Origin: Symbiobacteriaceae bacterium
GTDB lineage: Bacteria; Bacillota; Sulfobacillia; Symbiobacteriales; Symbiobacteriaceae
Direction of reading: 5' to 3'
NCBI GenBank assembly: GCA_029239785.1
Contig: JARBUG010000029.1
Coordinates: 1-47,382 of the forward strand
Length of the DNA: 47,382 nucleotides
Shown here: in pieces, positions 1 through 8,115 of the stretch
Numbering within the stretch: the stretch's first letter is position 1
Layout: each line of letters begins with the position of its first letter
Translations under genes and position numbers: made by a program
Notes under the pieces: model-generated
Seen by the model: the letters and a program-made list of their open reading frames with translations, nothing else
Databases searched by the model: none
What the model was told of the DNA's origin: nothing

Positions 1-2
1 TC

Positions 3-224
3 CGGGAACGGCAGCGGGTCTGGGCCTCTCTGGTCGAGTCTGTACGGACTGACGCCTCCGCTATCACCGTACGCTTGCGAGATTTCGGCCCTGCCGTCCC
101 TCGCGACTGGGAGCTCATTCTTCCCCCACAGCGGGCACGACGTCAAGGATCGAACTCTGGTCGCGGGATTGTGCAGAGCGGCCGAGAGGTTCAAAGGCCT
201 CGTCCTGCTACCAGCGGCCTGTAG
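3..224 (+). CDS. Possible C-terminal tail of a recombinase-like gene (5' end outside window)
   Basis: Frame 3 is open from the window edge to a TAG at 222-224 (73 codons). The first 45 or so residues read like a real protein tail, with an alternating hydrophobic strand (AITVRLRDF) followed by a basic, proline-rich end, which is the kind of terminus seen in site-specific serine recombinases. The last 25 residues are low in character. No domain can be identified, so this is a guess from style only; it may equally be non-coding. Frame 1 is also open over the same stretch. If it is a recombinase tail, it would fit the idea that the low-GC left end is itself transferred DNA. Confidence 0.2.
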   Translation, partial: RERQRVWASLVESVRTDASAITVRLRDFGPAVPRDWELILPPQRARRQGSNSGRGIVQSGREVQRPRPATSGL

Positions 225-240
225 TCCATACTGTGTGAAT

Positions 241-282
241 TAGAGACCAGATCGCACCGTCCAAAGTCCGACCTGGTCTCTA
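241..282. terminator. Perfect 10-bp hairpin, possible terminator
   Basis: TAGAGACCAG at 241-250 pairs exactly with CTGGTCTCTA at 273-282 around a 22-base loop. There is no long T-run, so termination would be weak; the position just after the open frame ending at 224 suggests a terminator, but it could also be a recombination or binding site. The rest of 225-462 holds no gene I can support and is AT-richer than the bulk of the window. Confidence 0.35.
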
Positions 283-462
283 TGTTGTCAGCAGGGGCGG
301 TGTTCACATTAGCAATGCCGCGAAATACTGTTCCGTGCTACCGCCGGAAAATTAAAACCGCTGGTTCTGGCATTTGTACTAAATGTCCGTCGCCGAGACA
401 GGATTTCGTCCTGATCTATCCAACCCTAAAGATTGACAGCACCGTACTTTGGGGGTAGTCCA

Positions 463-1968
463 ATGCCAGCCGCATCGCCCCAGGATGAACAGTATGATTT
501 GCCAACGATAGCAGTCCTACACTGTGGCGCTGACGTCGTGTGCCTTTCGTGGTCTCCAGACGGAAGTAAATTGAGTTCCATAACCTTCGACCGAGTCCTT
601 CGGATCTGGGACGCCTCAACCTGGAAAACAATAGGTTCCCTCGAGCTTCCCGCGACTAGGGGCGGACTTTCCATGTGTTGGTCGCCAGACAGCCAGAAGT
701 TGGCGGTGAGCTTCGACCTTGAGTGCCTAACTTTGTTCCACGTTAACGCGTTACAACTCTCTCCGCTCATACAGAAGAACTTCGGAGTTCACGTAGCATG
801 GAGCCCGGACGGGCGTTTGTTAGCGTCAACCTGCAGCGACGAGGCTTTCACCATAAAGATCTGGGACCCGTTGACCGGAGAACTTCAACAGCGCCTGTTC
901 GGCCACATTGATTACGTTAACAGCCTGGAGTGGGCGTCAAACGGAAGTCGACTACTGTCAGCGTCGGACGATGGCACCGTAGTTGTGTGGGACACAACTA
1001 CGTGGAAGTCGATCCGTTCTTTCGAAAGTGATAAACAAATCACCTCTACGGCGACATTCTCACCGGACGGAGTCACGATGGCTTCTGGGGGCACAGACCG
1101 TGTTATCCGCATTTGGGACAGCCGAACCGGGATGCTTGTGCACGAGTTGGCGGGGCATGGCGGAGATATTGCGCGTATCTCATACTCACGGGACGGTGGC
1201 ACGCTCGCCTCGATCGATTCAGATGGGGTTCGCGTGTGGGACCCTGTTTTCGGGACTCAACTGGCTTTCCAGGCCTCTGATATAGACGCTTTTCCAACTC
1301 ATGGGCTGGAATTCCATCCGCTCCTCAACCGCCTAGCCTACGTCGATGGGAACGACAGAACAATTAGGGTTGTAGATGTGAATCGAAGTTCAGGGCCGGT
1401 GACGCCCTTGACCTCAAGCCAAACAGCTCCAGCAACACCGCAAGTACATCTTTCGGACAAGATTCTGGAGCTGATTGCTGCGTTCGAAAGGCTGCTGGAC
1501 TCCTGTCCAAGGGAAGAACTCATACAAGAGTTCCTGACCAAACACACAGTTCTTCTCGCACCAACGGCCAACCGTGTCTTAACCAAGATACCACTCGGAT
1601 CTGAATATGTGACTGACTTCGTGATCGAAGACCCTGGAGAGCGGTACACACTCGTTGAAATCGAGAGGCCAGACCTCTCAGTCTTCACAAGAGCAGGGAA
1701 CCCATCGTCCAGTCTGACACATGCCCAACGCCAGGTGGAAGATTGGAGACAGTGGGTGCATGATAATGTCGGCTACGCGAGAAACACCTTGCCCAACATC
1801 AACGAGCCCAGGGCATTAGTAGTTATTGGTCGTAGAGGGACAATCGGTGAGAGCGGCAGGAAACTGCTGGCCAGAAAAAACGCCGAGCACCCAAACATTC
1901 AGATCATCACTTACGACGATTTGATGGATCTGGCGAGAGCTCATGCCATCAACCTTCGACGGATTTAA
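463..1968 (+). CDS. WD40 repeat protein fused to a Shedu-type (DUF4263) nuclease domain
   Basis: About 501 aa. The N-terminal two thirds is a beta-propeller: successive blades carry WSPDG or FSPDG turns and end in WD dipeptides (LRIWDAS, IKIWDPL, VVVWDTT, IRIWDSR, VRVWDPV). The C-terminal part (about 1460-1960) matches the DUF4263 domain of the Shedu anti-phage protein SduA: an acidic DFVIED strand, then VEIERP, then a helix with Q-V-x-D-W. DUF4263 is a PD-(D/E)xK nuclease fold; here the expected lysine position appears as E in E-I-E, a variant I believe occurs in the family but cannot verify. The likely role is defence, with the propeller sensing a phage or host partner and the C-terminus cutting nucleic acid. 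ATG 463 follows GGGGGTA at a good distance; an in-frame TTG at 433 is the alternative. GC content and codon choice are clearly lower than downstream genes, a sign of transfer. Confidence 0.82.
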   Translation: MPAASPQDEQYDLPTIAVLHCGADVVCLSWSPDGSKLSSITFDRVLRIWDASTWKTIGSLELPATRGGLSMCWSPDSQKLAVSFDLECLTLFHVNALQLSPLIQKNFGVHVAWSPDGRLLASTCSDEAFTIKIWDPLTGELQQRLFGHIDYVNSLEWASNGSRLLSASDDGTVVVWDTTTWKSIRSFESDKQITSTATFSPDGVTMASGGTDRVIRIWDSRTGMLVHELAGHGGDIARISYSRDGGTLASIDSDGVRVWDPVFGTQLAFQASDIDAFPTHGLEFHPLLNRLAYVDGNDRTIRVVDVNRSSGPVTPLTSSQTAPATPQVHLSDKILELIAAFERLLDSCPREELIQEFLTKHTVLLAPTANRVLTKIPLGSEYVTDFVIEDPGERYTLVEIERPDLSVFTRAGNPSSSLTHAQRQVEDWRQWVHDNVGYARNTLPNINEPRALVVIGRRGTIGESGRKLLARKNAEHPNIQIITYDDLMDLARAHAINLRRI

Positions 1969-2010
1969 CAAGCCAGTCGAGGGACTTCATTTCTGATGAC
2001 GCCTACCTGA

Positions 2011-2081
2011 CCCGAGATCGATGACTGCGCAGCAGTCTGCGACAAGGTGATCATCAACGGGCGCCTGATCAAGAACATCAC
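2011..2081 (+). pseudogene. 5' fragment of a SPOCS (DUF3794) domain gene, interrupted by an integrated element
   Basis: After an in-frame TGA at 2008-2010, the frame reads PEIDDCAAVCDK then VIINGRLIKNIT. The pattern DKVIINGxLxKNI is the start of the SPOCS/DUF3794 domain found in spore-coat and related proteins of spore-forming Bacillota. At 2081 the homology stops; the frame runs on for 14 unrelated codons to a TGA at 2122-2124. The continuation of the domain (TFKTLKDRDCHGD onward) is at 21208-21591, in the same codon phase. No start codon precedes the fragment, so its 5' end also seems lost, probably at the junction with the low-GC block to the left. Confidence 0.7.
2069..2081. other. Putative attL core of the serine-integrase element
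   Basis: TCAAGAACATCAC at this position is repeated exactly and in the same orientation at 21197-21209, 34 bases after the stop of the large serine recombinase. The core lies in the SPOCS-domain coding sequence on both sides. Short shared cores with unlike flanks are what large serine integrases leave as attL and attR. Confidence 0.65.
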
Positions 2082-2097
2082 TTCTGCGGTAGACATC

Positions 2098-2134
2098 AAA
2101 CCCGGTTATCCCCGTAACGGATGACCGGGTTTTT
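2098..2134 (+). terminator. Rho-independent terminator
   Basis: AAACCCGGT (2098-2106) pairs with ACCGGGTTT (2124-2132) and the stem runs into five T residues (2130-2134). It lies just inside the left end of the integrated element and would stop transcription entering from the flank before the cargo operon. Confidence 0.7.
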
Positions 2135-2188
2135 CGCGCCCGTCTTCTTTCCGTACAGCTCCCGGTTAAGGCAGCCCCAAAAATGTCC

Positions 2189-2256
2189 ATAGGTCAATAG
2201 TCCCACGCGCGATACTTCTGAATCGGGACTGTTGGCCTATTTTTCTGATATATAAC
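2189..2256 (+). promoter_or_regulatory. Inverted repeat and AT-rich candidate promoter upstream of the cargo operon
   Basis: ATAGGTCAATAGTCCC (2189-2204) is the near-perfect reverse complement of GGGACTGTTGGCCTAT (2225-2240), 14 of 16 positions, around a 20-base loop. The right arm is followed by TTTTCTGATATATAAC, containing a TATAAC hexamer at 2251-2256 that could be a -10 box; no good -35 is seen, the nearest being TTGGCC at 2232-2237 with a too-short spacer. The structure may be a second terminator, an operator or a leader hairpin. The first gene starts at 2343. Nothing else is recognised between 1969 and 2342 beyond the listed features. Confidence 0.35.
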
Positions 2257-2342
2257 AGGGGATATCTAAGTCTCGTAGAAATATTCTTTCACGACCGAAA
2301 AGACACATAGCGGAGATTACGCCGGAAAAGAGGGATGAGGCG

Positions 2343-3704
2343 TTGACTAGGATTCTCTACTGGAACATCAACAACTTCTCGCGCAACAAGATTCTCAATG
2401 ACAGCAACGATGACACGGCCTACGACCAGTCGCAGGATCGCCTGAATCACATCGTGCAGCAGGTCTTCCAGGCCAACCTCCCGGACATCTTCGTCATCGT
2501 GGAGGTCTACAGCCGAACGATGGAAGTGAACATCGAAGGCACGGCGCTTCGCAGCGATTCCTCGGCCGGTTTCGGCGTACTGCTCCTGCTCGACGAGATC
2601 CGGGCCCGGGCCGGCAACAACTGGTGCCTGGTGCCGCCGCTCAACACGGGCGGGTACGGCTTCCAGGAATCGGTCGCGGTCTTCTACAACTCCACCAACC
2701 TGCAGTTCGCCGGGCCCTACATCTGGGCCGAACCGCCAAACGATGTCACCTACTCCCGCGCTGCGACCCAAGGGAACATCGCGAACCTGAAAAACTACCC
2801 CACCGACTGGCGGGACGGGCTGCCGGTCGCCCTCAATCGGACGAGCCAGGTGACCGCAGGCGGCGTGGTCTACAACATTCCCGAAAGCCAGTTCGCAGCG
2901 CAGGTCGCATTCTGCGCCGGTGGCGCCGCCTGCGTGTACGATTCCCAGAATCGCATCTTCTTCCCCAACAACTACAACCGCAGCCCTTACCACGTCCAGT
3001 TTTACGACCTGACCGGCGGTGCCAACAACCGGCTGATCAAGCTGTTTGCCATTCACACCTCGCCGGCCTCGGCGACCGCAGCGGTCCAGAGCCTGGCAAA
3101 CTCCACCGAGATTCAGGCCATCGGCAACAACCAGGTCTCGGTGGTGATCGGTGACTTCAACGTGGACTCCTTTGCGAACCGGGGTGCCTACACCACCGGC
3201 CTGCCCAACCACACCATGCAGTTGGAGCCGAACGCCCTGGGCGCCGCCGTGGCCGCACGCAAGCCCTACTGCATGACCCACCTGCTCCCCACGGCCCAGG
3301 CCGTTCCGTACAACAACACGCTGGGCACAGACCCCCAGCACAACGTCTACCCCCGCTTCGGCTACATGGGCTCCATGGGCGGCCAGAACTTCCAGCAGGT
3401 CTCCGATGCCGGGGCGATTGACAACGCCTTCACCCGCTACGGCCCCCTGACGGCCGCACCCGGCGCATCCAACATGACGGTGGTCAACACCGTGGTCGGG
3501 ACGCCCTATAACGCCACGCCGCTGCCGGCCAACGTGCCGGCTGCCATGGCCGGCCACTACGCCTACGGCGCCACCCTGGCCAACGCCATTCCCCAGCCGG
3601 GCGGCGTGAACGGCCCGCCTGACCCGATCAACTTTCAGGGCTGGAACAACTTCGGAAAGATCCACAGCGTCAGCGACCATCTGGCGTTGATTCTGGACGT
3701 CTAG
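2343..3704 (+). CDS. Endonuclease/exonuclease/phosphatase (EEP) family enzyme
   Basis: 453 aa, with a TTG start behind AGGGATGAGG. The EEP fold is complete: the metal-binding Asn in WNIN (N10), the catalytic Glu in VIVEV (E54), His238 in LFAIHTS, the GDFN motif at 270-273, the ID-N motif near 359-361 and the terminal SDH at 444-446. The family cleaves phosphodiester or phosphomonoester bonds in DNA, RNA, inositol lipids or sphingomyelin, and includes DNase I, exonuclease III and toxin nucleases; the substrate cannot be told here. Long insertions between the core motifs (about 100-230 and 370-430) make it larger than a bare EEP domain. There is no signal peptide. It is the first gene of an operon of large unknown proteins, and its stop overlaps the ribosome binding site of the next gene, so it is probably the catalytic member of that set. 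Confidence 0.85.
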   Translation: MTRILYWNINNFSRNKILNDSNDDTAYDQSQDRLNHIVQQVFQANLPDIFVIVEVYSRTMEVNIEGTALRSDSSAGFGVLLLLDEIRARAGNNWCLVPPLNTGGYGFQESVAVFYNSTNLQFAGPYIWAEPPNDVTYSRAATQGNIANLKNYPTDWRDGLPVALNRTSQVTAGGVVYNIPESQFAAQVAFCAGGAACVYDSQNRIFFPNNYNRSPYHVQFYDLTGGANNRLIKLFAIHTSPASATAAVQSLANSTEIQAIGNNQVSVVIGDFNVDSFANRGAYTTGLPNHTMQLEPNALGAAVAARKPYCMTHLLPTAQAVPYNNTLGTDPQHNVYPRFGYMGSMGGQNFQQVSDAGAIDNAFTRYGPLTAAPGASNMTVVNTVVGTPYNATPLPANVPAAMAGHYAYGATLANAIPQPGGVNGPPDPINFQGWNNFGKIHSVSDHLALILDV

Positions 3705-3715
3705 GAGATGCCACT

Positions 3716-6700
3716 ATGAGCTTGCTTGACCTACAGGCGGCGTTTCAGAAGCAGGCCGACAGTTCCGGCACCATCAGCGTCTCTGCGGCGGTGATTGCAG
3801 ATGCCGGGCTGACGCCCCGCACCGGGTTCGATACCCTGCTCCAGTCATACCTGAAAGTAACCGGGGCGCTGACGGTCACTACCAGGACCATTCCCGCCCC
3901 CACCGCTACCCAGTTGACCGTCAGCGGGACGGTCTCGCTGCTGGGCCTGTCCGGGGTGGCCGCCACCCTGGAGTTCCTGCTGGGCACCGACGGCAAGACC
4001 ATCGACCTGCGCATGGGCGTGACGCTGGGCGACCAGTGGACATTTGCCAGCAGCTTCGCACTGCTGGTGGGCTACCCCTTTAACCAGCTAGTGCTCAGTG
4101 GCTCCAACTATGCCTTCACGACTGCGCCGACCGACACGTTCACCTGGAACCAGCAGCCCATCGCCATCGTGCAGGGCCTTAACGTGGTCTCCTCGCTGGC
4201 GCTGACCGGGGCGCTCGGCATTCTGCTCCAGGTGCTCGAAGATGTGACGGCGAGCGACCAGGTGATCTTCTCCGGCAGCATCGACCCGAGCGGCCTGCTT
4301 GATATCGCCACCGGCTATCCGAACCTGGCCCTGAGCGGCTCGATTGCCAAGGAACTGGTGGCAATTCCGAACTTCGCCTTAAGCAACCCCCGCATCGGGC
4401 TGACCTGCGCCCCCGGCGACAGCGGCCAGGATGTCTGGCTCAGCTTTATCACCACCCTGAGCGTCGACGGCCAGCCGTTCTTCGATTTCAAGGCGGCCCT
4501 GCTCCAGGATGCCGTCACGCTCGCCTTCGGCATCGTGCCTGACCCGACCAAGCCGATTACGCCGGCCAACATCATCGAACTGCTGGGTGGCTCGGACTAC
4601 ACCCAGGCGATTCCGCCCGAGTTCGAGTCGATCTTCGAAGCCGTGGCGCTCAAAGGCCTGAGTGCGTCGCTCCAGGTCAGCACGCTTACCTTTATCAGCT
4701 GCTCCGCCGCCATCGGCTCCTCCGGTCCCTGGCAGATGGGCCAGTTCCAGATTGATGACCTGACGCTGCGCTACACCCTCCTCCGCCCCTTCACCAGCCG
4801 CAGCGCCACGCTCTTCAACTTCTCGGCCACCGCCGAGCTTTACCCGAACATCTTCCAGGGCCTCTTCACGGTGGAGATCAACTACGACCTGACTTCCTCG
4901 GCCATGGCGATCGCAGCCGGGTTCAAGGGTTCAGTCAGCCTGAACACCCTGGTGGACGAGCTCTCCAACCATACCGTCACCATTCCGAGCCAGTTTGTCG
5001 AAATCGAGTTCACCGATTTTGGCATGACCTTCTCTGAGGCGTCGGACTCCACCTACAACTGGTCGATGTACGGCAACGCCGATGCCAACTTCGACATTCC
5101 GGCCCTGGGCGGCAAGTTCACCACCGACTTCCACGTCTACGTCACATCGAACAACGGCACGATGTCCTACCTGCTCAAGGGCGGCCTGGGCATTGGCAAC
5201 TCGTACTTCGAAGTGAGCGCCGACCTCGGGGCGACCCAGAAGGTGCTGACCGGCTCCTGGACGGCCCTGAACGACAGCTACCTGGAGATTGCCGACATCT
5301 GCACCGTCCTGGGCTTTGAGGCGCCGGCGATTCCGCCCGACCTCGACCTGGGGCTCGATTACGCGGCGCTTATCTATGACCTGACCGACAACGTGGTGAT
5401 CTTCGAGGCCGATTCGGTCAACTACGGCGCCGCCGACTTCGTGGGCCTGAAGAGCAACGGCCAGTGGATCTTCTTCTTCGGCATCGGCGTAAAGCCGACG
5501 ATCAACCTGTCCAACCTGCCCCTGATTCAGACGGTACTTGGGCCGGACTCCACGGTGGAGATCGGCCACATTCAGTTCGTGATCGCCTCGGGCGCCATCG
5601 ACGCGAAGACGGCGGGCATCGTCAATGGCCTGATCAAGTCGGGCTACCCGAAGGTGCCGGATGCCGGCATCGCCGGCGGCGTGGGCGTCTCCATGAACCT
5701 GCAGGCGGGCCAGCAGTCGATTCCGCTTAGCATTGGCACCGATTCAGGCACGCAGACCCAGGGCGGGGGCGGTGACAACGGCGGCGGCTCCGCCATGGTC
5801 GATAACAACAGCCAGAGTCCCAACGTGGCGCCTGTTCCGGCCACGGCCTCCGACGGCACCGTCTGGTTCACGCTGCAAAAGACCTTCGGGCCGATCACCT
5901 TCCAGAAGGTCGGCATCCGCTACACCACCGACAACGGTGAGTCGATCCTCTGGTTCCTGATGAACGCCTCGCTCTCGACCGGCGGGCTGACCATCGGTGT
6001 GGTCGGGCTGGGCGCCGGCTCGCCGCTCACCACCTTTGACCCGCACTTTACCATCAGCGGCATCAATATCACGCTGCAGGAAGGGCCGGTGACGATCAGC
6101 GGTGGCCTGCTGGGCACCCTCGAGCCGGAGATCAACTTCTACGGCGAACTGCTAATCGGGACGCCCGAGTTCACCATCGCCGGCCTGGGCGGCTATGCCC
6201 AGACCGACGGGCAGCCTTCCTTCTTCGTGTACGCCGTGCTGGACATGCCCATCGGCGGGCCGCCTTACTTCTTCGTGACCGGCCTGGCGGGCGGCGTGGG
6301 CTACAACCGCAAGCTGCTGATTCCCGACGTGTCGGGTGTTGCCACCTTCCCGCTGGTGCAGTGGGCGGTGGGCACGGGGAACCCGCCCGGCATGGACACC
6401 ACGGGCAACATCGGGCAGCAGGTGAACGATGTGCTGACCCGGCTCTCGCAGGCGGGTGTCATCGCCCCATCGGTGGGCGATTACTGGCTGGCGGCGGGCA
6501 TCCGCTTTACCTCCTTTGAGCTGGTCGACTCTTTCGCCCTGCTCACGCTGGTTTTTGGCACCCAGTTCGAAGTGGCGCTGCTGGGCCTGTCGACGGTCTC
6601 GCTGCCGCCCGGTCCGGTGCCGGTCGCATACGCCCAGCTCGAACTGAAGGCCTCCTTCTCGACATCGTCCGGCCTGATGGGAATCTCGGGCCAGCTGACG

Positions 6701-8095
6701 CCCCAGTCTTACGTGCTTTCCAAGGATGCGCATCTGACCGGCGGCTTCGCCTTCTACGTCTGGTTCACCGGCGAGCACGCAGGTGACTTTGTCGCCACAC
6801 TGGGCGGCTACAGCCCCAAGTTCTCACCGCCGTCGCACTACCCACAGGTGCCCCGCCTGGGCCTGAACTGGCGTGTTGTTCCGGAACTGACCATCAAGGG
6901 CGACCTCTACTTCGCCCTCACATCGGCCGCCATTATGGCCGGTGGCAGCATGAGCGCCACCTGGGAGAGCGGCGGCATCAAGGCCTGGTTCAGCGTGGAA
7001 GCCGATTTCCTGATGGTCTTCCAGCCCTTCCACTACTACATCAGCGCCGGGGTGCAGCTGGGCGCCTCCTTCCGGATCAACCTGCTCTTCACCCACGTGA
7101 CGATGACGATTCACCTGGGCGTCGACCTGGAGGTGTGGGGGCCGGACTTCACCGGCAAGGCGACCATCGACCTGTCGATCATCTCGTTCACCATCAGCTT
7201 TGGTTCCAGCGGCAAGCAGACCACGACGACGATCGCCTGGAGCGACTTCGTGACGCAACTGCTGCCGGGCGGCGCGACCAGCCAGAAGAACAAGAGCACA
7301 TCGCTCACGGCGTCGGCTGCCACGAGCGATAGCAACACCCAGCCCATCGTCGGTCTGGTCGTGTCGAAGGGGCTGCTCAAGCAGCTGAGCGACAAGGACG
7401 GGGACCTGAACTTCGTGGTCAGCGGCGAGCTGTGCGAACTGACCACCCAGACCGCCATTCCGGCCAAGGATTACGCTTTCAGCGCCAACCTGACCCTGGC
7501 GCCCGACGCCCTGCAGCCCCACGATGCCAACGGCCAGCTGATCCAGCCAAACAGCAACTTCGGCGTGGGCCCGTCGGGCATTGGCAGCGACCAGTTTACA
7601 TCCACCCACACCGTCACCATCACCTCGAACGAGGATAGCACCTTCCTGGCGGTCCGGGTGCTGAACAACGCCCCCTCCGCCCTCTGGCAGACCCGCAGCT
7701 TCGACAAGCACGGGGTGCCGTCCGGGGTCGACCCGCTCAACGACACGACCGTGCCCAACACCGTGGCCGGCTACCGGCTGGTGCCTTACGTGCCCGCCCC
7801 GGACCACACCCTGCCCATTTCGCTCGAGTATCTCCAGTACACCATCGACGAGAATATCCAGCATTTCGCCTGGAGCGCCCCCACTTACCCGACCACCGAC
7901 AGCTTCTCGAACGAGACCGTATCTGGCACCATCGCGAGCGCCACCGCCGAGGCCAACCGCAGCCAGCTGCTGGCGGCCATGGTGGCGGCCGACCTGCAGA
8001 TTTCCACACAGCTTGACGTGAGCGACCTGGCCAACCCCGCCACCAACTACTTGCTTGCCGCTCCCGTGCTCCGGCTCCTGGGCGAACAGCGCTGA
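3716..8095 (+). CDS. Giant DUF6603-like protein
   Basis: 1459 aa, ATG preceded by TAGGAG. The sequence is rich in short beta strands with alternating hydrophobic residues, glycine turns and few charges, without signal peptide, membrane helix or cysteine pattern. Residues 1-680 contain repeated units of the form LxGxLxxT-(strand)-GxxxxFxFxA. A glycine/asparagine linker (about 681-695) leads to a second half whose YFFVTGLAGGVGYNRKL stretch and surroundings (about 820-900) and later strands resemble DUF6603, a domain of very long uncharacterised proteins in actinomycetes, myxobacteria and fungi. A threonine/serine-rich segment near 1195-1210 leads to a C-terminal beta domain. The regular amphipathic strands suggest a long beta-taco, beta-helix or shell-like body. 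The function is unknown. It follows the EEP enzyme by 11 bases and is co-transcribed with it. DUF6603 assignment is from memory of the family style. Confidence 0.65.
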   Translation: MSLLDLQAAFQKQADSSGTISVSAAVIADAGLTPRTGFDTLLQSYLKVTGALTVTTRTIPAPTATQLTVSGTVSLLGLSGVAATLEFLLGTDGKTIDLRMGVTLGDQWTFASSFALLVGYPFNQLVLSGSNYAFTTAPTDTFTWNQQPIAIVQGLNVVSSLALTGALGILLQVLEDVTASDQVIFSGSIDPSGLLDIATGYPNLALSGSIAKELVAIPNFALSNPRIGLTCAPGDSGQDVWLSFITTLSVDGQPFFDFKAALLQDAVTLAFGIVPDPTKPITPANIIELLGGSDYTQAIPPEFESIFEAVALKGLSASLQVSTLTFISCSAAIGSSGPWQMGQFQIDDLTLRYTLLRPFTSRSATLFNFSATAELYPNIFQGLFTVEINYDLTSSAMAIAAGFKGSVSLNTLVDELSNHTVTIPSQFVEIEFTDFGMTFSEASDSTYNWSMYGNADANFDIPALGGKFTTDFHVYVTSNNGTMSYLLKGGLGIGNSYFEVSADLGATQKVLTGSWTALNDSYLEIADICTVLGFEAPAIPPDLDLGLDYAALIYDLTDNVVIFEADSVNYGAADFVGLKSNGQWIFFFGIGVKPTINLSNLPLIQTVLGPDSTVEIGHIQFVIASGAIDAKTAGIVNGLIKSGYPKVPDAGIAGGVGVSMNLQAGQQSIPLSIGTDSGTQTQGGGGDNGGGSAMVDNNSQSPNVAPVPATASDGTVWFTLQKTFGPITFQKVGIRYTTDNGESILWFLMNASLSTGGLTIGVVGLGAGSPLTTFDPHFTISGINITLQEGPVTISGGLLGTLEPEINFYGELLIGTPEFTIAGLGGYAQTDGQPSFFVYAVLDMPIGGPPYFFVTGLAGGVGYNRKLLIPDVSGVATFPLVQWAVGTGNPPGMDTTGNIGQQVNDVLTRLSQAGVIAPSVGDYWLAAGIRFTSFELVDSFALLTLVFGTQFEVALLGLSTVSLPPGPVPVAYAQLELKASFSTSSGLMGISGQLTPQSYVLSKDAHLTGGFAFYVWFTGEHAGDFVATLGGYSPKFSPPSHYPQVPRLGLNWRVVPELTIKGDLYFALTSAAIMAGGSMSATWESGGIKAWFSVEADFLMVFQPFHYYISAGVQLGASFRINLLFTHVTMTIHLGVDLEVWGPDFTGKATIDLSIISFTISFGSSGKQTTTTIAWSDFVTQLLPGGATSQKNKSTSLTASAATSDSNTQPIVGLVVSKGLLKQLSDKDGDLNFVVSGELCELTTQTAIPAKDYAFSANLTLAPDALQPHDANGQLIQPNSNFGVGPSGIGSDQFTSTHTVTITSNEDSTFLAVRVLNNAPSALWQTRSFDKHGVPSGVDPLNDTTVPNTVAGYRLVPYVPAPDHTLPISLEYLQYTIDENIQHFAWSAPTYPTTDSFSNETVSGTIASATAEANRSQLLAAMVAADLQISTQLDVSDLANPATNYLLAAPVLRLLGEQR

Positions 8096-8115
8096 GAGAA
8101 CAGGTGGTTACGAGC

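Noticed and set aside
2289..3680. 463-codon open frame on the - strand opposite the EEP gene, and similar long antisense frames (8047-9996, 29654-32824, 40595-42460, 44695-47004).
   Set aside because: These arise from strong third-position GC bias. They lack domain signatures and ribosome sites, while the + strand genes have clear family motifs.
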